In this document: positions 54,763 to 64,000 of the stretch, piece by piece
Position numbering within the stretch: the stretch's first letter is position 1
How the letters are laid out: the number at the start of each line of letters is the position of its first letter
Assembly (NCBI GenBank): GCA_017506865.1
Contig: JAFCMP010000446.1
Span: 434,001 to 498,000, forward strand
DNA from: Tribonema minus
Lineage: Eukaryota; Sar; Xanthophyceae; Tribonematales; Tribonemataceae
Direction of reading: 5' to 3'
DNA length: 64,000 bases
Translations under genes and position numbers: made by a program
Notes under the pieces: model-generated
What the model saw: the letters and a program-made list of their open reading frames with translations, nothing else
Told to the model about the DNA's origin: nothing
Database searches by the model: none

Positions 54763-57700
54763 ATGAGACAAGTTACCATGCTGCTGCTAGCATTGTGTGG
54801 CGGGCGAAGAGCAGCCTCTCTGGTGCCGGCCTCCCTTTCGAGGTGCAGCGCACATCGCAGCAATCATGTTTCGTATTCGTTGAGGCACACTAGCTCAGTT
54901 AACCATAGATGCAGACTTCTGCAGCCGATCAGCAGCAGCCTTCACCACAACGCTGCCCAGCGACTAGCAGCAGCAAGATGTCAACGATTGCATATGTCGA
55001 CATCGCAAGGCGAACAGCAGCAGCAGCAAGAGCACGCACAGGAGGAGCCATTAGCGCAACCACCGCAGGCATCGTCAGAAGGAGATGCAGCAGCATCACA
55101 CCCAGCGGGCAAGAAAAAGTTCCAAAGGAGAAGGCTGACCACCACGGGGGGACTCAAGGGCCTGCCCATAGCGGCACCTGCGGACGAGCTGTTGAGCGGA
55201 GCAGTGCGCAGGAGCAAGAAGATACGGCAGGATATGGAGGTGAGACAACCAGCTGAAGCGCTGTCAGCCGCTGCGTACACACGTTCTCGCAGTTGGCGCT
55301 GACTGCAGCGATTTCTCAGCTAGGTCCAGCAACAGCTAGTGTGCAGCAGCTGACAGCTACAGGAATCGCAGCAAAGAACTGCCAAGTGCGCGTGATGCAT
55401 GGTGGTAGGCGTCAATAGGACAGGCTGCATACTGTATGCACAAGAGGTCGTTGCGTGTGGTCGCGAAGTGCCCGTGATGCGTGGTCGTCGCAGCCAATAG
55501 TACAGGCTGCATACTGCGCTCCATGACAGCGCTTGTGCATCTGGTAATTCAAGCGCTTTTGGGCAACTCAATTTCACGCTACCACCTGCCCACCCTCTGA
55601 GCTGCGATTGCCATGCACCCCTTCCGCAGATCAAAAACGCGCGCAACAGGGCGCGGAAGTGGACCGCCGAGCGCATGGACACGCTGGCCAAAGAGATCTC
55701 CAAGCCGCTGCGCCACATCCTGGACCGCTACAACTACCAGATCCCCATACTGCACCCGTTTGAGGCGACCGTGGCGGACCTCACTGTCAGGGTAAGTGAC
55801 CGGGGGTCCACACCGCAGCGGTGTTGAGTAGGCGGCTGGAACGCACGTGCTGCAGTTGCTCGCCGCAATAGCCTCGAGTGCCATGCGCGGTTGGGTTGGG
55901 CCGCTCATGGGATCATGTCAAGGGGACAGACAGCGTCATTTGAGAACCGAATTGCAGCGGTGAGGTTTTGCGTACAAAGCGCTTGCTTTGATAAGCATGC
56001 GCGTACGCGCGCGCATGCATGCTCGCTTTAGTCCTCAATGAAGTGAGCGCTGCAGAACCTCTGTGCCATAGGAGAGCGTGTTGTGCAAGCTGAAGTCGCA
56101 CTGCGTAAAGCGCAGTGTCAAGCGGTACTGGATGCTTGCTGCGCTGCAAGTGCTAGGCGCGCGCCAGCCGCGGCGAGCGCACGCTTCAGTCGGTGCTGCG
56201 CAAGGGTGCACCCGTAACTGCCACTGTTGTAACTGCCGTAACTGTCAGGCGCGCGCCAGCCGCGGCGAGCGCACGCTGCAGTCCGTGCTCGACGAGGTGA
56301 ACGAGCTGCGCAAGGGCGCGCTCGGCGTCGGCAAGGCGCGCGCGATGGAGGCCAAGCGCCTGGAGAAGCGCGCAGAGATACTGGAGGTGATGGACAGGGG
56401 GTATGAGGACATGGAGTTCCTGTTCAAGAGGGTGAGTTTTGGAGCCTGCAGTTGAAGTTGAAGTAGTACTAGCACGGACAGACAGGCGGAGGTACTGGAG
56501 GTGATGGACAGGGGGTACGAGGACATGGAGCACCTGTTCAGGAGGGTGAGCGCGGGTGGCGGTTTTTGGGGCACGCATCTGAAGTTGAAGTAGTACCTGG
56601 TGCACTTGACATAGAGACGAGCTGATGGGATGGAGCACAGCAGCCAAGGCATGCACCATTGACACAAAAGGGGTTGTTGTCAACAGGGGGTATAACCATC
56701 CTTTGTCACCTAGCTCTACGATCTTTTGATTCATTTCCATAAAGATATGGAGTACCTGCTGAAGCGGGTGAGCGCAGGCGGCGGGACGCTTGAGGCACAC
56801 ATTCAAACTTAAAGTACATAACCATAAAAGTGCCATTCGCAAAGGTGCCGCTCTCTTCGTGTCATGGAGAGACATGTTGAGGCACGTGGTTCGGCATGAA
56901 GCAGTAGAAACGCTGCTGCAGAGACCCCAAAATTAATGCCCTGTGTGCGCGTAATGAAGAAGATAGCGGAAGGAGGCCACAGTCGGAGACGGCCACAAGC
57001 GCAGAAATGAAAATACTGCTGGACGTCGCCGACAGGGGTATGTACCAGGACACACTCTTCACGCCTGCACGTGCACGGTAGCAGCGCGTGCAAGGAGTTG
57101 ATGCAAGATACGACGATACGTAATTTGCATGATACACTCTTCCAGCCTCTGCACTGTATGAGGCGGAGATACTGGGGTGAGGCGATGGAAGGGAAGCGGC
57201 TGGGCACGTGAATAGACAACACAATGGGCGTCTGAATGACTCCAATGCGAAGTATGACGAGGGGGCCGCGGGCCCTGACCCCAACCCCAGATTGCGCGCC
57301 GCGTGCGTGTGCCATCTGTTCAGTCGCTTTTGTAGACAACCTCGCCGCTTATTTTGCATAGTTCGCGCGCTCAGTTAAGGCGCTCCCTTAAAACTGATTG
57401 TCGCCTGCTGATACGGTGCACGACGCCAAGGCACTCATCGCGCTTACCAAAGTGACTTTGACGAGCAATTTCTACTGGTAGCGATTCCTGGAGTGATCAC
57501 GAGAGTTGCGCATACTGGAGTGGTTGTGACAAGCGGTTACAGGTACAGTACCGATGCCATCTCTATAAAGAACAAACCGTGGCCCGCGTGCGCATTTTGC
57601 AGGACGGCCACATTGTCCAGGACCTCATCGAGATCCAGCGGCAGCTGCGCAGCATACCGGTGGTGCAGCTGCACGTGCCCACGATCGTCCTCGTGGGCGC

Positions 57701-60700
57701 GCCGAACGTGGGCAAGAGCAGCATCGTGCGCACGCTGAGCACTGGCACGCCTGAGGTCAACAACTACCCCTTCACCACGAGGGGCATGACTATGGTAAGT
57801 CGTACTTGAAGTAGGTGCAGAGGCATTGGATCATGATTCACGAAGACATGATTTATCACCAGCACCCGGAGCTTAACAAACTACCCCTTCGCCACAAGGG
57901 GCATGACCATGGTGAGTGGGGGGTTGCAACTGCACAGAGTTCAGTATTGCGAAACCGTTGGATCACGCATCAAGCTTACTGCCGTGAAGCTGTTTTCAAT
58001 ACATCTGTCTGAGGTTAACAACTACCCCTTCACCACAAGGGGCATGACAGTGGTGAGTCACACTCGCATCAAATACACGCAAATCCAAGCATGATTTACC
58101 ACTGGCACTCCGAGGTCAACAACTACCCCTTCACCATTTGGAGTCACACATAAGTCAAGTTCAATGCCATTAAGACTATTCATGATTCACAAAAGCATCA
58201 AGCTCACTGTCGTTAAGCTGTTTTCAGTACACCCTGCCCGAGGTCAACAACTAGCCCTTCACCACCAGGGGCATGACCACGGTGAGTTGCATTTGCGTTG
58301 ATTCCAGTATCATTCATGAAAGTAATCTCATCATGCCTGCTGGACTCAACAAGGACCCAGTAGACCACGATGGGCGTGACTATGGCAAATTACAGCGCAT
58401 GTGTATACATTTCTTACACGCAGGACCCATATTGTGCATTTACATCCATGTCGATTTTCACGTCTGCAGTACACAGCGCGACATTCATTAGGACGGTCAT
58501 GAGTTGTGACGATGGTGGTTTGCAGTGCAGGCGCAGACCCATGTTTGAGCTTCGTGTTGCAGAGTGTGCAGGCACCCTCAAGGTCAATTTTACCACCGAG
58601 GGGCATGATGCTGTCGAGACGCACCGCAAGTGCAGTTGGGGTTAAGATTTAGCAGCGGGCCCATCCCACCAGCCCCACTGCTTGTATACTTCTATGTCGT
58701 CCTTGGGCTTGACTAGGGGCTAGAATAATACCTAGGCTAGCCTAGTCCTACTTAGTTCTAGCAATCAGCCCGTGATAAGTGCCAGAACTTGAGGTTGATG
58801 GCGCACTGAGGTTGATAGTGCATTTCAAGCCGACACCGCACTGCGTGCCTGCGAGGCCGCGTGTATAGTCCACTTTGGACTTGCTTTAGACGTCGTCAAC
58901 GTCTTACGCAGCCGTTGTACATGCAGCAAAGCCGCGAGCGGAGGTGGACACGATGTCTGAGCGGTCAGCCCAGAGCAGCACCATGTCGCTCTTGTGTCGA
59001 CCAAAACTGTGTTCAACGAACAGGCTGCTCTTGTACTGTGACCGCTCTCATAGCGAGTGCTCTTGTATCGTAACTGAAATGGGGTGCATGCAGGGCCAAC
59101 AGTGAAGGCCTTGGGCTCGCCATTGCAGATGACAGGCCAGGCGCTTACAGCGTACCTACCATAATATGATACGGTGTCTGGGTCATTTGACTCACTCAAC
59201 CGCCAGCTTGCGAAACATGTTATTTCATCATGCTCTGCGCTTGCAGTGTCAGCTTGCGAAACATGTTATTTCATCATGCTCTGCGCTTGCAGTTCCAACC
59301 ACGTGAACATCATGCAATAATATACTAGAAGTACTAGCTTTACCTGGCGCTCCGCTGTCGCAAAGCCACATGCGCCCCCCCCTGTCGCAAGCTCGCTCGT
59401 GTACGAAAGATGTCTGATGCCATCGCAACGGTCAGCTCACAAACAAGCACCTTCTGTATTCTACACTCGCAGGGACACATGTTCCACCCCGTCACAAACC
59501 AGCGCTACCAGATGATGGACACGCCGGGAGTGCTGAGCCGGCCCGATGAGGAGCGCAACTGTATGGAAGCGCTCACGCTGGCGAGCATGCAGCACCTGCC
59601 GACCGCCGTTATCTTTGTGATGGACCTCAGCGGCTACAGCGGCGAGCAGAGCACCGTGGAGAAGCAGGTGCGTCACTTGCAGTGTGGTGTTTCCTCTTCC
59701 TTGAAGTAGGTGCAGCGTAACATGGAAGCGCTCACGCTGGCCAGCATGCAGCACCTGCCGACTGCCGTCATCTTTGTCATGGATCTCAGCGGCTACAGCA
59801 GCGAGCAGAGCACCGTGGAAGCAGGTGCGTCACTTGAAGTTTGGCAGTTCCTCTACTTCAAAGCAAGCAGGTGCAGCAAGCAAGCAGGTGCAGTGCAACT
59901 GCATGGAAGCGCTCACGCTCACGCTAAGCGCACCGTGGAAAAGCAGGTGCGTCACTTGCAGTTTGGCGTTTCCTCTGATTGCTTTCTTGAAGTAGGTGCA
60001 CCGCAACTGTGCGGAAGCGCTCGCTCTTGCCAGCATGCACCACCTGCTCAATGTTGTCATTTTGATAATGGACTCAGTGGCTACAGCGGCGAACAGAGCA
60101 CTGTCAAGACGCAGGTGCGTCACTTGCACTTTGGTGCCTGGGGAGCCTGGGACCCGTTCGCTTGAACTAGTAATATTGCAACTGCATGGAGATGCTCATG
60201 CTGCGCAGAGATGCTCATGCTGCGCAGAGATGCTCATGCATGGAGACGCATCATCGCAGCGCAAGAGCTGAGCATGTTGGGCATGCATGTCTGACATGTC
60301 GATGCCGTGCTGGAATGGTTACAGGTGGAGGTGCGGAACGAACTGCGCAAGCGGTTCCCCCGGCGGCCCTGGCTGGATGTCATCTCCAAGCTGGACTTGC
60401 CCCGAGAGGGCTTGGAGTTTGCGGTGAGAAAGCAAGACAAGAAAGTGCTTGCATCACAGTCAGCTCCGCTCGACACGCAAGTGTTTGCAGTGGACCACAA
60501 CTTCCAGCAAATATCCATAGACAGTCGTAACCCTCGCAACCAGCATATTTACAAGACAGCATGCTGCTGTGGCATGCAACGTTGATGTTGGCCAGCGCGC
60601 TGTAAAGGCCAATGCTCACAGCAGCAGCATGAAAGAAAACAGTTCAAATGAAGGCTTTGTCATGGTGCAAATGCGTGCATGTCATTCAGTGCCTGGCATG

Positions 60701-61043
60701 ACTGGCCCTCCTATGATGCTCGTTTCTGCATCAATCAGCAGCATTTCTTCCAGCACTGCGTGAGCTGGCCAAGGCTCGCAAGGATTTACGCCTCAAAAGA
60801 GGACCTCCAACTCATTTGCTGACATGTAAATGCCATGTTCCCTGGCTGTTGCTGCCACTGCCTATGCAGGCAAGCTCTCTGCCAGAGGGCTATCTTGACG
60901 TGTCTGTGCACGATGGACGAGGCTTGGACGAGCTCCGCACCCACGTGTATGACATGCTTCAAGTCATTGAAAGCGTGCTCTTCCCTCCTCCTCTGATCGA
61001 TTCTGATGGGGAGGGCGAGGAGGAGGGGGCCGAGCCCGAATAG
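54763..61043 (+). CDS. Organellar-type NOG1-family GTPase, seven exons
   Basis: Exons: 54763-55239, 55630-55791, 56249-56431, 57543-57794, 59473-59667, 60325-60423, 60870-61043; all in phase, 513 aa. The N-terminus (MRQVTMLLLALCGGRRAASL, many Ser/Arg, few acidic) looks like a mitochondrial or plastid transit peptide. GLPIAAPADELL then matches the NOG1 N-terminal domain, followed by the helical region (RARKWTAERMDTLAKEISKP, YNYQIPILHPFEATVADLTV). G-domain motifs: G1 GAPNVGKSS, G2-region YPFTTRGMT, G3 DTPG, and a G4-position SKLD in place of the usual NKxD. The acidic tail is GEGEEEGAEPE. NOG1/Obg-like GTPases assist large ribosomal subunit assembly. Transit-like start and compact length suggest an organellar ribosome, but localisation is inferred. 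ATG 54763 is the first in frame; 54778 is an alternative. Confidence 0.85.
56155..56790 (+). repeat. Junction copies around NOG1-like exon 3
   Basis: Upstream: a copy of the exon start (GGCGCGCGCCAGCCGCGGCG at 56156). Downstream: copies of the exon end EVMDRGYEDMEFLFKR|GTGAG at about 56488-56550 (intact frame EVMDRGYEDMEHLFRR, donor GTGAGC) and a shorter one at 56745-56775. The TTGAAGTTGAAGTAGTAC motif follows the first two donors. Confidence 0.85.
56703..56745 (+). repeat. Partial dispersed repeat copy
   Basis: CACCTAGCTCTACGATCTTT ... CATTTCCATA matches the end of the repeat at 14271-14391. Confidence 0.6.
57850..58630 (+). repeat. Donor-side copies of NOG1-like exon 4 (G2 region)
   Basis: The exon end EVNNYPFTTRGMTM|GTAAGT recurs at about 57867-57915, 58010-58058, 58109-58135, 58237-58285, and more weakly at 58345-58385 and 58578-58620. 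Most copies keep a GTGAGT-like donor after GGGGCATGAC. Confidence 0.85.
59208..59295 (+). repeat. Perfect 44-bp tandem duplication
   Basis: CAGCTTGCGAAACATGTTAT ... CTGCGCTTGCAGT occurs twice without differences. It is probably a recent duplication (or an assembly artefact) in the intron before exon 5. Confidence 0.8.
59705..60120 (+). repeat. Donor-side copies of NOG1-like exon 5
   Basis: The exon part ALTLASMQHLPTAVIFVMD ... STVEKQ|GTGCGTCACTTG recurs at about 59715-59835 (frame nearly intact), 59895-59960 (shortened) and 60003-60125 (decayed). All keep the donor phrase CAGGTGCGTCACTTG. Confidence 0.9.
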
Positions 61044-61125
61044 AGACTGGCGATTTGCGCAGCAAAAGTATTCCTGACCGGATCTGTCTCGACTGCGCTG
61101 TTGCCTTTGCGATGCGCATCGACTC

Positions 61126-61398
61126 TCATCCATCTTGCGAGCGTTGTTGGCTTTTACCAGCGTCCTGCTCCGCTTTGGGATTCCGCTGGTCAGTGTGCTG
61201 TTGCTGCTGTTGCATGGTGGCGTAGCCTTGAAGCTTGCTGCAAACCTGGTGCATCTCCTCGGGCGTCAAGGCTTCGGGCTCCAGCTGACAGCAGTCCGGG
61301 ACCTTTGCTGTGTGCAGCAGACAGCCAGGCTTGCTGCCGCTGCACTCCTGTGTCTGATTCGGGTCCCGATCATCGCTATCACCGCCATCACCGCTCAT
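61126..61398 (-). CDS. Small 90-aa protein, unknown
   Basis: ATG 61398 to stop 61126. It reads MSGDGGDSDDRDPNQTQECS, then CQLEPEALTPEEMHQVCSKL, then a Gln/Lys-rich tail. The composition is polar and coherent, and not explained by the other strand. A good acceptor (CTTCCTTCGCAG, about 61419) lies 20 bases upstream, so a 5' UTR intron or an upstream exon is possible. It sits between the 3' end of the NOG1-like gene and the start of the TFIIIC gene, divergent from the latter. Four Cys are present but no known motif. Confidence 0.45.
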   Translation of the reverse strand: MSGDGGDSDDRDPNQTQECSGSKPGCLLHTAKVPDCCQLEPEALTPEEMHQVCSKLQGYATMQQQQQHTDQRNPKAEQDAGKSQQRSQDG

Positions 61399-61595
61399 TG
61401 TGTGTTGGCTCGTTTCTGCGAAGGAAGGAAATTCAACACGCACTTGAAGTACACTCTTGAAGTATACACTGACGTGAAGACACGCTATTGCGAATCGGTG
61501 TGACTGGCAGCTCACCGCCGCCTGGCCCTTGCAAGAGGGAGCAAATTTTGATCAAAAATGCGTGTCTGACCTCTCACACACACCTTCGTGATCCG

Positions 61596-64000
61596 ATGGC
61601 GCGTGGTGATGATGATGCTATGGACGTAGATGTAGACGCCGACTCCTCTGACATTGATGAGGTCGAGGGTGAGCCCGGCATGGACGACAGCGGCAGCGGC
61701 GATGGCAGTGTCAGCGAGTTCGAGCCGGATCCCGATGACTACGATCCGGAGGACGAGCCAGCAGACGAGTACGAGGAGGAAGACGACGAGGACACCGCCG
61801 ACGTCCGCGCGAATGGCGGCTCTGACAACGACCTCCAGGATAGCAGCGATGACGCCTTCGAGGCGCGTCAGGCGAAGGGGGGCAAGCGCCGGCGCCTAGC
61901 CAGCAGCGCGGACGACGAGGAGTCGGACGAGGCAGCAGCGCAGCAGCGGCAGTCTCTGGAGGCGCAGCGCAACAAACTGCAGCCGTATGGTCCTGAAGGG
62001 GATCAGGCTGATGCTCTGGAGGATGGCTGGTTCGAAGGGGAGGAGGCTGAAGCCGCCATCGAGGAGTATCAGTGAGTGGTGCACACGCATGTTACTCGTC
62101 AGCTGCCTGGTGATGGTTAGGTTGGCAAACACATGCATTGTTGACACTTCGTCACGCTCCACGTCTCTGCGCCAGCCAACGCACAATTGCTCGGCAGGCA
62201 TCAGAGTCTGCTTGGTTGAGCGGGCAACAAACGTGGATAGATCATCAGACCCGCTATACAGCATCGCACAGCATGTCATGACTCATGAGACATTCAGCAG
62301 TGCAAGCAACCGACTCAAAGCTATACTGATTTAAGTATGTGCTCTTAGTGCCCCAGCAGATGAAGCGCCAAAAGCTGCGGATTGCAGTGCTCTGCTTGCC
62401 GCATCAGACAGTCGCGTGACCTGCTGGCGTTGGCGACCGCTCACCAGTCTGCAGCAGAGCAGCAGCGGCAACAGCTGTCCTCACTGCGCGCCCCCGTCGC
62501 CATGCTGCCTACGAATCTGTCAGCCATTCACCGAAGCATAATCAAGGGATGCATTGTCCCTGCCAAGGATAGGCAGATGGGCAGGGCAGCCTGCGGTGCA
62601 CTTTTGTCACCGTCTTAACTTCAACTTTCATCAGGTAGACCGCGCTGCGCCCGCACAATGTGCCCTCACCCCCACGCACCCTCCCGGCGCCAACGCTACG
62701 CGACGCTTTCCAGGTACCTCGTGGACCACAGCCAGCCCGCGGAAGCATCGGCCGCGGCGCCGCCGGCCGCCGCAGCCGCCTCCGCCGCTGCCGCTGCTGC
62801 CGCCGCCGCCGATGCCGCCGGCCTCTTCGAAGCGGACGACGCCGACGAGGTCTTCGCGGGCACGATGCGCGAGGTCGATCTGCCGGCGGAGCCAGAGCGC
62901 GGCGAAAAGAAGACGGCGGCGCGCGCGCGCAGCAGCGGCGGCGGCGGGCGGCGCAAGTACGGCAAGCTGCGGCCCGTCATCGACGACCTGCTCGGGCGCG
63001 CGAACCAGGCGATCATGGCGGGCGACGTGCCGGCGGCGATGGCGGCGCTGCGCGAGGTGGTGCGCATCGCGCCGCAGGTGCCGGAGGCGTACCGCTCTCT
63101 GGCGGCGGTAGCCGCGGAGCGCAAGGACACACGGCTTGAGCTCGAGTTCAACATGTGCCTGTGCGGCCTGGACAAGTCGGTGAGCGGCGCTGGGGTGATG
63201 CCTAGGGTTAGATTTAGGGTGAGCATTAGGGTAATTGCCCATTTGTGCAGGGACACGCGCCTCGAGCTCGAGTTCAACATGTACCTGTGCGGCCTGGACA
63301 AGTCGGTGAGCGGCGCTGGGGTGATGCCTAGGGTTAGGGTTAGGGTTAGCATTAGGGTAGTTGCCATCTGTGCAGGGACTCGCGCCTCGAGCTCGAGTTC
63401 AACATGTGCCTGTGCGGCCTGGACAAGTCTGTGAGCGACGCCAGGGCTGCGTCTAGGGTTAGGGTTAGGGTTAGCATTAGGGTGAGAGCGGCCCATAGAG
63501 TTGCCCAGCTGTTCAAAGCCACGCGCTTCGAGCTCGAATTAAACATGTGCCTGTGCGGCCTGGACAAGTCGGTAAGCCGCGCTACGGCAACACCTAGGGT
63601 TGGGGTTAGTTTACGGTTGGGCCTAGGGTTACAGTTGCCTGTGTGTTGAGCCCTGGACATGTCGGTGCGCAGCGCTAGGGTTGAGGTCAGGGTCAGGGTT
63701 AGGGTTTAGGCTTAGGGTTGCTGTTGAGCTGGTGGACAAGTCGGTGAGAGGCGCCAGGGTTACGTCTGAGAAGTGTTAGGGTTAGTGTCAGGGGCAGGTT
63801 TAGTGAACACCCTGGATCAGCTGTTGCGCAGCGCTAGAATTGAGGTCAGGGTTTAGGGTTAGGATGGATTTAGAATTAGGCGTAGGGTGTATGTTGAGCT
63901 GGTGGGAACGCCCTGGACAAGTCGGTGCGCGGCGCTAGGGTTGGGGTCAGGGTTAGGGTTAGGGGTGGGGTGAGGGTCAGGTTGAAGCTGCCTATCTGTT
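61596..64000 (+). CDS. GTF3C3: TFIIIC subunit 3-like TPR protein, 5' part
   Basis: Exon 1 (61596-62071) starts at ATG 61596. It is very acidic (SEFEPDPDDYDPEDEPADEY) with a basic patch GGKRRRL, and ends GWFEGEEAEAAIEEYQ. Exon 2 (62714-63179, acceptor CTTTCCAG) joins in phase to give an Ala-rich linker, a second basic stretch (RRKYGKLRPVIDDLLGRANQ) and the first TPR (AIMAGDVPAAMAALREVVRI, then APQVPEAYRSLAAVAAERKD). Acidic N-terminus, then KLRPVIDDLLGRANQ-like entry into TPRs, matches the Tfc4/GTF3C3 subunit of TFIIIC, which contacts TFIIIB and recruits RNA polymerase III. The last coding bases seen are at 63179; further exons lie beyond the window. The intron that follows is filled with junction copies. 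Confidence 0.7.
63120..64000 (+). repeat. Tandem exon-end/TTAGGG array in TFIIIC-like intron
   Basis: Units of ~90-125 bp begin with the exon end (TRLELEFNMCLCGLDKS|GTGAGCGG...) and end in TAGGGTTAGGGTTAGG-type sequence. Clear copies start at about 63120 (real exon), 63250, 63375 and 63520. Later units (63650, 63730, 63810, 63910) keep only CTGGACAAGTCGGTG. Donors remain in most units. The array reaches the window edge. Confidence 0.85.

Overview
The window reads as nuclear DNA of a eukaryotic, GC-rich microbial alga or protist. Genes are split by many GT-AG introns, GC-AG donors occur, exons are rich in Ala, Gly, Ser and poly-Gln, and introns are long and repetitive. A stramenopile alga is my best guess, from the IQ/WW and PDZ architectures, the Ty1/copia retroelement and the TTAGGG-type intron repeats. 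No species assignment can be made from sequence alone.

Layout. 1-2367 (-): 3' part of a leucine-rich-repeat/EF-hand protein gene that runs off the left edge. 3121-5412 (-): single-exon gene for a membrane/coiled-coil protein. 6127-15514 (-): ten-exon PDZ-domain protein gene, with a 770-bp hAT-like element in one intron. 15864-24511 (+): ten-exon RCC1 beta-propeller gene, divergent from the PDZ gene. 25515 to about 27400 (-): partly resolved gene for a single-pass membrane protein. 27632-32308: two ~894-bp inverted arms around a 2.9-kb spacer. The right arm is the 5' end of a gene of unknown function (to 33561, +) and the left arm is a truncated copy of it. 34863-44238 (-): eight-exon gene for a ~2034-aa protein with IQ motifs, coiled coils and three WW domains. 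44975-50396: Ty1/copia LTR retrotransposon with 282-bp LTRs, 5-bp target duplications and a broken pol. 52483-53346 (+): intronless gene with three internal repeats. 54763-61043 (+): seven-exon organellar-type NOG1-family GTPase gene. 61596 to the right edge (+): TFIIIC subunit 3-like (TPR) gene, truncated by the window.

For the PDZ, RCC1, IQ/WW, NOG1 and TFIIIC genes I joined exons by splice sites and checked codon phase across every junction. The models close in frame, apart from one apparent 1-bp error in a G-run of the PDZ gene.

The most striking feature is not a gene. In nearly every multi-exon gene, introns are filled with decayed tandem copies of the neighbouring exon end plus its splice site. 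I count at least fifteen such arrays in six genes. They leave strings of decoy donors or acceptors and account for much of the intron length. The proteins are otherwise ordinary cellular functions (signalling scaffold, cytoskeletal/calmodulin-binding scaffold, ribosome-assembly GTPase, Pol III factor) with no operon-like grouping.
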